Made by a program: the position numbers and the translations under genes. From Clostridia bacterium (lineage in GTDB: Bacteria > Bacillota_A > Clostridia > Oscillospirales > CAG-272), in contig JAFTRT010000167.1 in the NCBI GenBank assembly GCA_017462145.1, forward strand, positions 1-18,760: 18,760 bases of DNA. The letters are read 5' to 3'. Position 1 is the first letter of the stretch, and each line of letters starts with the position of its first letter. The notes below the pieces were generated by a model, which was not told the DNA's origin, did no database searches, and saw nothing but the letters and a program-made list of their open reading frames with translations. Of the stretch, positions 8,311 through 16,042 are shown one piece after another.

Positions 8311-8640
8311 AATCACGACCACCACCCGTACTGTTGGCTTGCACAAGCCCGTGGGCATTTCACACGCGAAGCCAAACAGTTTATTGAGTCATCCGCCGCT
8401 TGCAGCGTCCCCCACCACCACAGATCGGGTAATCACTTGAAATTCGCCGTCCTCGGCAAAAAAGTAGTAGTCACAATGTTTGCGAAGCAAACTTGCCGCG
8501 GAGCGAAGCGGAGTAGGAAGGCTGACGGATGAGGCGCTCCGAACGCAAGGTAACTTCTCATCCACCCCTACCGTGGTTCCACGATTCCCTGCCAAGAAAG
8601 GCTTATTGCCCCCCTTTGCTCAGATCAATGTATGACACAA
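8310..8640. repeat. Structured, probable dispersed non-coding repeat element
   Basis: This segment holds stacked inverted repeats. ACTGTTGGCTT (8330-8340) faces AAGCCAAACAGT (8369-8380), enclosing GCC/GGC at 8347-8356. TTTGC/GCAAA lies at 8479-8491 and CCGC/GCGG at 8496-8511. GGATGAG (8527-8533) faces CTCATCC (8557-8563), and CGTGG/CCACG lies at 8572-8583. The phrase GGAAGGCTGACGGATGAG resembles, from memory, dispersed structured repeats common in Oscillospiraceae-type genomes; I cannot confirm copy number here. The open frame on the minus strand (8389-8595) is probably a by-product. Exact borders are uncertain and no flanking target duplication was identified. Confidence 0.45.
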
Positions 8641-8663
8641 AAGGAAAGTCTTTTTTTCAGGGG

Positions 8664-8689
8664 AAACACCGGCAATGCCGGTGTTTTTT
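8664..8689 (+). terminator. Intrinsic terminator-like hairpin facing the plus strand
   Basis: A perfect 10-base stem (AAACACCGGC 8664-8673 with GCCGGTGTTT 8677-8686, loop AAT) merges into a six-base T-run at 8684-8689 on the plus strand. It lies tail to tail with the terminator of the Fe-S gene pair. No plus-strand gene lies upstream of it, so it may end an unannotated RNA, block antisense read-through, or belong to the repeat element at its left. Confidence 0.6.
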
Positions 8690-8696
8690 GCAATAC

Positions 8697-8730
8697 AAAA
8701 AAAGGAGCTTCCCTTCAAGGAAAGCTCCTT
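8697..8730 (-). terminator. Intrinsic terminator of the SufC-SufB operon
   Basis: AAGGAGCTT (8702-8710) pairs with AAGCTCCTT (8722-8730), with two more G-C pairs inside around loop TTCAA. On the minus strand the stem is followed by a seven-base T-run. It begins 14 bases after the stop codon of the SufB/D-like gene. Confidence 0.9.
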
Positions 8731-8744
8731 CCGGCAACCCATAT

Positions 8745-9662
8745 TTATCTCAAGAACCCTCTGACAATCTCTTCTTCCGCTTCTTTTTCCGTCAATCCAA
8801 GTGTCATCAGCTTCACAATCTGCTCACCTGCAATTTTTCCGATTGCTGCTTCATGGATCAAAGAAGCATCCGGGTGAACCGCCAAGATCTCCGGAATGGC
8901 TTCCACCGTTGCTTGATCCATAATAATGGCATCACATTCGGTGTGTCCCGAACAACGATTATTTCCTTTAATACGAGAAACAAATCGTTGAGAAGAGCGG
9001 TCGCTTGCAACCGATCGAGACACTACGTGCGTGCCGGAATTTTCTCCGCTCAAATCAACGTCAAACTCCGTTTCAGCAAACTGTTTGCCATGAGTCATGA
9101 TCTTCTCTTTCACAGTTAGCGTTGCATTTTTCATCACAACCGCTTTGGTGACACGTTTGGTAGAATCCACGCCCTTAATTTGGGTTGTTTCCATTTCCAT
9201 CTGGGCGTTTTCATCCAGCTCCACATAAGTCGTGGGGTTCATCACGTTCTCCCCTGTTCCTTCACCGGAACCGTAGTGTTTCTCCACATATTTAATTTTT
9301 GCATTTTTCGCCACATAAAATGCGTGAACACCGCTGTGCTCCGAGGTCTCCGAGCCGCCGTTGTGAATCCCGCAACCGGCCACGATGGTCACATCGCAAT
9401 CCTCGCCAATGTGGAAATCATTGTATACCAACTCCCGCAAACCGCTCTGGGACAGCAGAACCGGAATATGAACGCTTTCGTTTTTGGTTCCCGGTTTAAT
9501 GTAAATATCAATGCCGGGCTTGTCCGTCTTTTGTACGATCTCAATGTTAGCGGAAGAGTTTTTTCCATGCAAGCTTCCGTTGATCCGAAGAGAATAAGCC
9601 CCCTCCGGAACCTCATGCAAGCCGGCAATCTGTTCCAATAAATCTTTTTGAATCTGATCCAT
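8745..9662 (-). CDS. sufB: SufB/SufD-family Fe-S cluster scaffold, SmsB-like
   Basis: This 305-residue protein corresponds to the beta-helical SufB/SufD core without the long N-terminal region of standard SufB (about 460-480 residues). The start at 9662 follows AAGGAGGAG; an upstream in-frame ATG at 9710 lies inside sufC and lacks support. Family landmarks are VAGCGIHNGG (94-103), the ECDAI motif with C243 (aligning with the functional Cys of E. coli SufB near 405) and HEA at 270-272 (His/Glu pair near the assembly site). C237 is an additional nearby Cys. With the ATPase ten bases upstream it should form a cytosolic SufB2C2-type complex that builds Fe-S clusters. This matches the minimal SUF-like (SMS) systems described in archaea and anaerobic bacteria. 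No cysteine desulfurase or SufU is adjacent. Confidence 0.9.
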   Translation of the reverse strand: MDQIQKDLLEQIAGLHEVPEGAYSLRINGSLHGKNSSANIEIVQKTDKPGIDIYIKPGTKNESVHIPVLLSQSGLRELVYNDFHIGEDCDVTIVAGCGIHNGGSETSEHSGVHAFYVAKNAKIKYVEKHYGSGEGTGENVMNPTTYVELDENAQMEMETTQIKGVDSTKRVTKAVVMKNATLTVKEKIMTHGKQFAETEFDVDLSGENSGTHVVSRSVASDRSSQRFVSRIKGNNRCSGHTECDAIIMDQATVEAIPEILAVHPDASLIHEAAIGKIAGEQIVKLMTLGLTEKEAEEEIVRGFLR

Positions 9663-9672
9663 GGTCTCCTCC

Positions 9673-10380
9673 TTATGCTTTCTTGGTAAAATAGCACCCG
9701 CTGCGCACATCCATCAGCTTGGGAAATACCGTCTGCTTGTCGCCGTATTCCACCACCTCGCCGTCCGCCAGCACCAATATTTTATCCGCAATATTCAAGA
9801 TACGTTCTTGATGAGAAATGATCAAAATATTTCCGCGAGTACGCTCATACATCTGTTCAAACACTTGAATGATGTTATTAAAGCTCCACAGGTCAATTCC
9901 GGCCTCCGGCTCGTCAAACACCGAAACTTTGGTGCCCCTGGCGTTGATCATGGCAATCTCAATCCGCTTCAGCTCACCGCCCGAAAGAGAGGCATTGACC
10001 TCACGGTTGATGTAGTCCTTTGCACAAAGTCCGACCTCGGACAAAAACTTACAAGCCTCGGTCACCCCCGTGTTTTTTCCCGCCGCAAGGGAGATCAGAT
10101 CTTTTACGGTGATCCCTTTGAAGCGAACGGGTTGCTGAAAAGCAAAGCTGATGCCCGCACGGGCGCGATCGGTCACGGACATCTCGGTGATATCCTCGCC
10201 GTCCATATAGATCTTACCCGACGTGGGAACCAAAATTCCCGCAATGAGCTTGGCCAACGTAGATTTTCCGCTTCCGTTGGGACCTGTAATTGCCACAAAA
10301 CGGTCGTCAATGGTCACACTGACATCTTTTATAATCATCTTATCCGCAACCGAATAAGACACGTTCTCCAACTGTAACAT
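9673..10380 (-). CDS. sufC: Fe-S cluster assembly ATPase, SufC/SmsC
   Basis: This 235-residue ABC-type ATPase is shorter than typical SufC (about 250). Walker A is GPNGSGKST (33-41), the Q-loop is in FAFQQPVRF (79-87), the signature is LSGGELKR (132-139), Walker B is VSVFDEPEAGID (152-163) and the switch His is in ISHQERIL (188-195). The FDEPEAGID variant and the SHQE box are characteristic of SufC rather than of transport ATPases, and no permease is nearby. The ATG at 10380 has AAGGAG eight bases upstream and is the first gene after the promoter at 10416-10444. It should energise conformational change of the SufB/D-like partner encoded ten bases downstream. Confidence 0.93.
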   Translation of the reverse strand: MLQLENVSYSVADKMIIKDVSVTIDDRFVAITGPNGSGKSTLAKLIAGILVPTSGKIYMDGEDITEMSVTDRARAGISFAFQQPVRFKGITVKDLISLAAGKNTGVTEACKFLSEVGLCAKDYINREVNASLSGGELKRIEIAMINARGTKVSVFDEPEAGIDLWSFNNIIQVFEQMYERTRGNILIISHQERILNIADKILVLADGEVVEYGDKQTVFPKLMDVRSGCYFTKKA

Positions 10381-10415
10381 CTAAAAAACTCCTTTTTGTT
10401 TCCATTCAAGGATGT

Positions 10416-10444
10416 ATCATATCACAAAATTCGTTCTTTTTCAA
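10416..10444 (-). promoter_or_regulatory. SigA-type promoter for sufC-sufB
   Basis: The minus strand reads TTGAAA (10444-10439), 17 bases, then TATGAT (10421-10416). It faces sufC with a predicted leader of about 30 bases. No IscR- or Fur-like operator was recognised around it. Confidence 0.7.
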
Positions 10445-10497
10445 TAGTTTTTGTCAAAAATCATATTTTTCAATGTTGCTTGCCTCTATACGCCAAG

Positions 10498-10521
10498 AAA
10501 AAACAACGATGTAAAATACAT
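10498..10521 (-). terminator. Weak terminator candidate downstream of rnc
   Basis: In the A+T-rich spacer after rnc, ATGTA (10509-10513) and TACAT (10517-10521) form a short hairpin that on the minus strand is followed by CGTTG and six T residues. The flanking AACAA/TTGTT could extend it with an internal loop. The stem is short and A-T-rich, so efficiency is doubtful, but a transcript end is expected here before the sufC promoter. Confidence 0.35.
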
Positions 10522-10587
10522 TTTTTAATTGATTGTTATTTTAAGATAAAGAGAAGACAAAAAAATATTGTTTTCTTTTTTACAAAT

Positions 10588-11307
10588 TTAATGGATCTCC
10601 CCAAACAGGCGCAGCGCTTCCATCGCCGCATTTTGCTCCGCCTCCCGTTTCGAGTGCCCTTTTCCCAAACCGATTACGTTGGAATTCAGCTTTGCGGCCA
10701 CCTCAAACTCCTTATCATGGTCGGGGCCGCTTTCGCAAACCACCTCATACTCCAAAAAATCGCCCTCTGCCTGTTGGATCAGCTGTTGCAGCTCGGTTTT
10801 GGAATCCACGTGAGAGGAATGAAAATCATCAGCCAATTCCTTTTGGATAATGGGAAGCAAAAAGGCACAAACCGTTTGATGTCCGCACTCTCCGGCCCCT
10901 GCATCCAGATAGATGGCCGCCAACAATGCCTCAAAGGCATTTTCCAAGGTGGATTGCCGTTCTCGTCCGCAATTGCGTTCCTCCCCGTTTCCCAGCAAAA
11001 GATACTCTCCCAAGCCAACTGATCTGGCATAAGAGGCCAGCGCTTGAGACTGTACCAAAGCGGCTCGCTTTTTAGTCAAAATCCCCTCCGGAAGATCAGG
11101 ATACTCCCGAAACAAGAACTCACTGACCACCAAAGAAAGAACGGTATCTCCCAAAAACTCCAACCGCTCATTGCAAACCACTCGCTGCTTCTTGGTTTTA
11201 GACTCGTTGGCATAGGAGGAATGGGTCAGAGCCTCTTTCAAAAGCTCTCGGTTTTGAAAGTGATATCCAATCGTTTCTTCCAACGGTTCAGGACAAAAAG
11301 CTTGCAT
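10588..11307 (-). CDS. rnc: Ribonuclease III
   Basis: This 239-residue protein cleaves double-stranded RNA and matures rRNA precursors and other transcripts. The catalytic domain carries the family signature NERLEFLGD (46-54), with D54 equivalent to the catalytic Asp45 of E. coli. The second metal-binding block ENAFEALLAAIYLDAG (122-137) provides E126, equivalent to Glu117. The position that is Asp114 in E. coli appears to be N123. A dsRNA-binding domain occupies about 164-234, with KTELQQLIQ at its start and the GKGHSKREAEQNAA (215-228) helix at its end. The ATG at 11307 lies three bases after the plsX stop, with GGGAG just upstream inside plsX. Length is normal for the family. The usual acpP gene between plsX and rnc is absent. 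Confidence 0.97.
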   Translation of the reverse strand: MQAFCPEPLEETIGYHFQNRELLKEALTHSSYANESKTKKQRVVCNERLEFLGDTVLSLVVSEFLFREYPDLPEGILTKKRAALVQSQALASYARSVGLGEYLLLGNGEERNCGRERQSTLENAFEALLAAIYLDAGAGECGHQTVCAFLLPIIQKELADDFHSSHVDSKTELQQLIQQAEGDFLEYEVVCESGPDHDKEFEVAAKLNSNVIGLGKGHSKREAEQNAAMEALRLFGEIH

Positions 11308-11310
11308 GAT

Positions 11311-12393
11311 CTATTCTTTCTCCCTTTTTTTATCGTCGTTTTTTACAAATATAGTCTCCGATGCTTGTTCCCTTGAGGCCATTTCCTTTTTCCACGCCTT
11401 CCATTCCTGTGCCTGCGCCGAGATCTCCTCGGTCACCGAAAGATCTGCACAAAGCATGGCCTGGCGAATGGCGTTTTTGAAGGCCTTGGCATCCGAAGAG
11501 CCGTGTGCCTTGATGACAGGCTTGGACACGCCTAAGATCGGTGCGCCCCCAAACTCTCTTGCATCAAACTTCTTTTTGATCGAACCGATCTGCTTTCGGC
11601 ACAGCAACGCCGCAAACTTAGTTTGCAGACCTGCATAGAACATGTCCTTCATGGTAACCAGCATCAGCTTTCCCATGCCTTCCATCGTCTTCAGAAAAAC
11701 ATTTCCCGTAAAGCCATCGGCCACCAACACGTCGCAAGCGTTTTGCATGACACGATTCCCCTCTACGTTGCCCACAAAATTCAAGGATGGATTTTCAGAC
11801 AGCAACCGGTAGGTCTCCTGTTGCAAACGGGTTCCCTTTTGCTCTTCCGAGCCGTTGTTCAAAAGTCCAACCCGAGGAGAAGACAGAGAAAACATTCGCT
11901 TCATATACACCGTTCCCATCACAGCAAACTGCTCCAGATATTCGGGTGTCACTTGAATGTTCGCCCCCGAATCCACCAATAGCACAGGAGGCTGCATGGG
12001 AAGCAGGGCGGCGATGGCAGGACGACGGATGCCTTTGACCTTTCGCACCAACAAATTGGCACCGGTAAAGAGAGCACCCGTATTTCCTGTGCTGACAAAT
12101 GCATCTCCCCTGCCATCGGCCAACATCCGAAGGCCAATGGCCATGGAGGAATCCGCCTTGGATCGGATGACGCACTGTGCATCATCCTCCATGGTAACCA
12201 CAGACGGAGCATCCACCAATTCCATGCCATCCAAGGAAAGCGACTCTTCCCGAGCCGCCCGAAGAATGGCTTCTCGATCGCCAACCAGCAGATAGTGGGC
12301 AGGCTCCAGCTCCTGTGCGGCAAGGCATACGCCTTTGACCGTTTCAGCAGGAGACAGATCTCCGCCCATCATATCCAAAATAATCCGTTTCAT
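11311..12393 (-). CDS. plsX: Phosphate acyltransferase PlsX
   Basis: This 360-residue protein converts acyl-ACP to acyl-phosphate, feeding PlsY in phospholipid synthesis at the membrane surface. Family motifs are the N-terminal ILDMMGGDLSP (5-15), the AFVSTGNTGALFTGANLLVR block (about 98-117), and VGLLNNGSEEQKGT. FVADGFTGN-type sequence is seen as VADGFTGNVFLKT. It is slightly longer than usual (about 330-340) because of a charged tail ending KNDDKKREKE. Its ATG overlaps the trmFO stop as ATGA, with a GGAG site inside the end of trmFO. Downstream rnc starts three bases after its stop, so the two are probably coupled. Confidence 0.96.
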   Translation of the reverse strand: MKRIILDMMGGDLSPAETVKGVCLAAQELEPAHYLLVGDREAILRAAREESLSLDGMELVDAPSVVTMEDDAQCVIRSKADSSMAIGLRMLADGRGDAFVSTGNTGALFTGANLLVRKVKGIRRPAIAALLPMQPPVLLVDSGANIQVTPEYLEQFAVMGTVYMKRMFSLSSPRVGLLNNGSEEQKGTRLQQETYRLLSENPSLNFVGNVEGNRVMQNACDVLVADGFTGNVFLKTMEGMGKLMLVTMKDMFYAGLQTKFAALLCRKQIGSIKKKFDAREFGGAPILGVSKPVIKAHGSSDAKAFKNAIRQAMLCADLSVTEEISAQAQEWKAWKKEMASREQASETIFVKNDDKKREKE

Positions 12394-13727
12394 TTTAATT
12401 GCTCCTTCAAACGGGAGATTTCCTCCAAAGCCCTGGCAGACAGCGCCTCATTTTTAGCACTTTTTCCACCTTTCACACGAACGCCCAGAGGCTCAATAAT
12501 TCCAAAATTAGCATTCATGGGCACAAAGGAAGAAACGCTTCCCTCCGCCACATAGTGCGCCATGGCGCCCAAAATAGTATTTTTGTGGGAGGAAATCTCC
12601 TCCAAGCCCAAAGCACGGCGTGCGGCACTGATTCCGGCCACCAAACCGGAGCCTGCCGACTCCACATACCCCTCTACGCCCGTCATCTGACCGGCAAAGA
12701 AGACATCGGGGCGGTTCAACAAAGCATACCGCTCGTTGAGCAGACCGGGAGATTGCAGGTAGGTATTGCGGTGCATCACACCGTAACGCAAAAACTCCGC
12801 ATGCTCCAAACCGGGGATCATACGAAAGACCCTTCTTTGTTCGGGAAAGGTCAGATGGGTTTGGAAGCCCACCAAATTATACATGCTTCCCTCCCGATTT
12901 TCCTTTCGGAGCTGTACCACCGCATAGGAAGGCTTTCCCACTCGCTTGTCGATCAAGCCGACGGGCTTGAGAGGACCAAAGCGCAACGTGTCTCTTCCCC
13001 GTCTGGCCATGACCTCTACGGGCATGCAGCCCTCAAAAACCTTGACCCGTTTCTGTTCCTCTCGGTCAAATTCCTTCAGCGGTGCTTCCTCTGCGGAGAT
13101 CAATGCCTGCCAAAAGGCTTCGTACTGTTCCTCGTCCATAGGGCAATTGATATAGTCCGCATCCCCCTTATCGTAGCGGGAAGCAAAAAAGGCAATATCG
13201 GTATTGATGCTGTCCGCATCCACGATCGGAGCAGCCGCATCAAAAAAGTGAAGTCCGAAGCATCCCAGCTCCCGTTCCATATAGCTTGCCATAGCATCCG
13301 AGGTCAAGGGACCCGTGGCGATCACGGTCACTCCCTCCTTTGCAACCGAGGTTGCCTCAGCCTCGATCACCTCAATGCCCGGATGATTGCGGATCTTTTG
13401 GGTGATATAAGCAGAAAACTTGGTGCGGTCCACCGCCAAAGCAGAGCCGGCAGGTACACGGGTGGCATCTGCCGCTTCCATGATCAGAGATCCCATTTGG
13501 CGCATCTCCTCTTTCAGCAAGCCCACCGCATTGGCAAGGCTGTCCGAACGAAGAGAGTTGGAGCAGACAAGCTCGGCAAAATCGGGAGAATGGTGTGCAG
13601 GGGTATAGGAGACGGGCTTCATCTCATACAAACGAACCGAAACGCCTCGCTCTGCCGCCTGCCATGCCGCCTCACAGCCTGCAAGGCCTGCCCCCAAAAC
13701 CGTCATGCTTGCATTCCGTTCACTCAT
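12390..13727 (-). CDS. trmFO: Folate/FAD-dependent tRNA (uracil-54-C5)-methyltransferase TrmFO
   Basis: This 445-residue enzyme makes m5U54 (ribothymidine) in the T-loop of tRNA, using methylene-tetrahydrofolate and FADH2 instead of S-adenosylmethionine. The FAD-binding Rossmann motif is LGAGLAGCEAA (11-21). The ELVCSNSLRSD block has C55 matching the functional Cys53 of B. subtilis TrmFO, and EGCMPVEVMARRG supplies the second conserved Cys region. The C-terminal FFAGQMTGVEGYVESA-type block is also a TrmFO/GidA hallmark. GidA (MnmG) is much longer, near 620 residues, which excludes it. The ATG at 13727 overlaps the topA stop (ATGA) and has GAGGAG upstream. A second Met at residue 8 is possible but the overlap favours the first. 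Confidence 0.97.
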   Translation of the reverse strand: MSERNASMTVLGAGLAGCEAAWQAAERGVSVRLYEMKPVSYTPAHHSPDFAELVCSNSLRSDSLANAVGLLKEEMRQMGSLIMEAADATRVPAGSALAVDRTKFSAYITQKIRNHPGIEVIEAEATSVAKEGVTVIATGPLTSDAMASYMERELGCFGLHFFDAAAPIVDADSINTDIAFFASRYDKGDADYINCPMDEEQYEAFWQALISAEEAPLKEFDREEQKRVKVFEGCMPVEVMARRGRDTLRFGPLKPVGLIDKRVGKPSYAVVQLRKENREGSMYNLVGFQTHLTFPEQRRVFRMIPGLEHAEFLRYGVMHRNTYLQSPGLLNERYALLNRPDVFFAGQMTGVEGYVESAGSGLVAGISAARRALGLEEISSHKNTILGAMAHYVAEGSVSSFVPMNANFGIIEPLGVRVKGGKSAKNEALSARALEEISRLKEQLK

Positions 13728-16006
13728 TCCCGAGTCTCCTCTTCCATGGGCTTCTTAAAGCCGCACTCCTTGTTATGGCATACCATAACAGGCTGACCCT
13801 TTTTGCGGAACAGCATACCGCCGCACTGCGGACAGGTCTCCTTGAGGGGCATATCCCAAGAGGAGAAATCGCAGGACGGATATTTTTCACAGCTGTAAAA
13901 CAGGGTTCTGTTCTTTCCGGTTTTGATCAGAATAGCCGAGCCGCACTTGGGGCAATCCACACCCAGCTCTCTGGTCTTTTGCTTGGTAAATTTACATTCG
14001 GGGAAACGACTGCACGCAAAGAAGGTTCCGTACCGTCCCACTCTTTGGACCATATCCGCACCGCATTGCTCACATTTGAAATCGGCCACCACGGCTGCCT
14101 TTTCGGGCTTTGCCTCTTCCCCTTCAGCCGCAGGCGTTACCAAGGGCTTGGTATTGCGGCACTGGGGATAGTTGGGGCAAGCTGCGAACTTGCCAAAGCG
14201 TCCGTTTTTCACGATCATACGGCTTCCGCACTTATCGCAAAGCAGATCGGTCTCTTCCACGGGGATCTCACGGACCTCGCTCTTCATTTTTTCCTCGGCA
14301 GCACTCAACTCCTTTTCAAAGCCTTTCCAAAAGACGCCAAGAACAGACTCCATGGTATGGCTTCCCTCTTCGATGCCATCCAGATCCTGCTCCATCTGTG
14401 CGGTGAAGCGGTAATTGACGATATCGGGAAAGCTCTCCTTCATAATCCGGTTGGTCAGTTCGCCCGTAGGCGTGGGAACCAGGGATTTTCCCTCTCGTTT
14501 CACGTAATTTCTGGCCAAAATGGTGGTAATGATGGTGGCGAAGGTGCTGGGGCGTCCAATGCCCATTTCCTCCAAAAATTTGATCAACGATGCATCGTTA
14601 TACCGAGCAGGAGGCTCCGTAAAGTGCTTTTCGGGGCTCATGCCGCAAAGCAGCACCGGATCTCCCTCCTTGACGTTGGGCAAACGAAGGTTTTTCTCCT
14701 CACGAGGCTCGTCGCTTCCGCTCCGCTCCTCCTCGCTCTCTTCATAAACTGCCATATAGCCTTGAAAATCCACCGTGTAGCCGCTCGTGCGGAACAAATA
14801 GCCTGCCGACTCAAAGTCAGCCGTTACGGTGGACAGGGTGGCAGATTCCATTTGGCTTGCCACAAAACGCTCCCAAATCAGCTTATAGAGCTTATACTGA
14901 TCCAAGGTCACGTACTTACGGATCGCAGCAGGCTCAATGCCTACCCGTGTGGGGCGAATCGCCTCATGGGCATCCTGCGCTCCTGCCCGAGCCTTATAGA
15001 CACGGGGCTGGTTGGGTGCATACGCATCACCGTACTTTTCGGCAATATAAGCTTTTGCCTCATTTTGTGCATCCGCAGATACACGGAGCGAATCGGTACG
15101 CATATAGGTAATCAAACCCTGCGTTCCGCCGTTTTCCGATCCCACATTGACACCTTCGTACAGCTCCTGTGCAATGCGCATGATGCGTTGAGACTGGAAG
15201 CCCAGCTTACGGGCGGCCTCCTGTTGCAGGGTGGAGGTGGTAAAGGGCGGTGCGGGCAACTTTTTCTTTTTGGATTTTTTTACCGAACGAACACGGAACG
15301 GTGCATTACGAACCGCTTCCACCACCCGATCGGCATCGGCCTGGCAGGACAACTTGATCTTTTTCTTTTCGTCGCCGTAAAAGCGAACCGAAAATTCCTT
15401 TTCGCCCTCCGCCGTCTTCAGAGAAGCATCGATCGTCCAATATTCGGCCGGAACAAAGGCACGGATCTCCTCCTCGCGCTCTACGATCATTCGAGTAGCT
15501 ACCGACTGTACCCGTCCCGCAGACAGACCGCTTCTCACGTTCTTCCAAAGCAGAGGAGACAGCTTGTAACCAACGATACGGTCTAAGATCCGTCTTGCCT
15601 GTTGTGCGTTGACCAAATTCATGTCGATTTGGCGAGGCTCCTTGATGGCACTCTTGACCGCCGCCTTGGTGATTTCGTTAAAGGTCACACGCATGGTTTT
15701 TTCCACGGGAATTCCCAAGGCCGCCGCCAGATGCCAAGAAATAGCCTCTCCCTCTCGGTCAGGGTCGGTTGCCAAAAAAACCTTATTGGCGGCCTTGGCT
15801 TCTTTCCGGATCTCCTTGATGAGATCCCCCTTGCCGCGAATGTTGATGTAGTGTGCGTCAAAATTGTTTTCAATATCGACACCAAGGGTACTCTTGGGAA
15901 GATCCCGAACATGTCCCTTGGAAGCAATCACTTTATAATTGGAGCCCAAATATCCCTTGATGGTCGAGGCCTTGGAGGGAGACTCCACAATGACAAGATT
16001 TGCCAT
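13724..16006 (-). CDS. topA: DNA topoisomerase I (type IA)
   Basis: This 760-residue enzyme relaxes negative supercoils. The Toprim domain starts NLVIVESPSKA (3-13) and holds the metal motif DPDREGEA (81-88). The active-site Tyr is Y301 in GLITYMRTDSLR. The core block ARYNDASLIKFLEEMGIGRPST (about 467-488) is typical. The C-terminus has four zinc-ribbon modules with paired CxxC and Cx5-8C-type spacings at about 590-616, 645-671, 685-712 and 725-748. They probably bind single-stranded DNA or RNA polymerase, as in other TopA proteins. Between ribbons one and two is an Ala/Glu/Lys-rich linker. The ATG at 16006 follows AAAGGAA, 36 bases after dprA; the stop overlaps trmFO. Confidence 0.98.
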   Translation of the reverse strand: MANLVIVESPSKASTIKGYLGSNYKVIASKGHVRDLPKSTLGVDIENNFDAHYINIRGKGDLIKEIRKEAKAANKVFLATDPDREGEAISWHLAAALGIPVEKTMRVTFNEITKAAVKSAIKEPRQIDMNLVNAQQARRILDRIVGYKLSPLLWKNVRSGLSAGRVQSVATRMIVEREEEIRAFVPAEYWTIDASLKTAEGEKEFSVRFYGDEKKKIKLSCQADADRVVEAVRNAPFRVRSVKKSKKKKLPAPPFTTSTLQQEAARKLGFQSQRIMRIAQELYEGVNVGSENGGTQGLITYMRTDSLRVSADAQNEAKAYIAEKYGDAYAPNQPRVYKARAGAQDAHEAIRPTRVGIEPAAIRKYVTLDQYKLYKLIWERFVASQMESATLSTVTADFESAGYLFRTSGYTVDFQGYMAVYEESEEERSGSDEPREEKNLRLPNVKEGDPVLLCGMSPEKHFTEPPARYNDASLIKFLEEMGIGRPSTFATIITTILARNYVKREGKSLVPTPTGELTNRIMKESFPDIVNYRFTAQMEQDLDGIEEGSHTMESVLGVFWKGFEKELSAAEEKMKSEVREIPVEETDLLCDKCGSRMIVKNGRFGKFAACPNYPQCRNTKPLVTPAAEGEEAKPEKAAVVADFKCEQCGADMVQRVGRYGTFFACSRFPECKFTKQKTRELGVDCPKCGSAILIKTGKNRTLFYSCEKYPSCDFSSWDMPLKETCPQCGGMLFRKKGQPVMVCHNKECGFKKPMEEETRE

Positions 16007-16042
16007 AAACGATTCCTTTCTGTTTCGGTTGATTTCAATGGA

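Larger units (their letters stand above)
10381..10587. other. A+T-rich spacer between rnc and sufC
   Basis: This 207-base gap separates two transcription units on the same strand. It contains the sufC promoter and ribosome binding site at its left side and the weak terminator candidate after rnc. I see no small gene or tRNA in the remainder. Confidence 0.6.

Noticed and set aside
8389..8595. Minus-strand frame of 68 codons in the intergenic gap
   Set aside because: It lies across several inverted repeats of the structured element, has no ribosome binding site or promoter, and is best explained as part of that repeat.
8529..9119. Plus-strand frame of 196 codons crossing both terminators and the sufB end
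   Set aside because: It runs through two terminator hairpins and antisense to a well-supported gene.
13595..15586. Long plus-strand open frame of 663 codons opposite topA
   Set aside because: It mirrors the codon structure of topA on the other strand; the translation has no recognisable domain.
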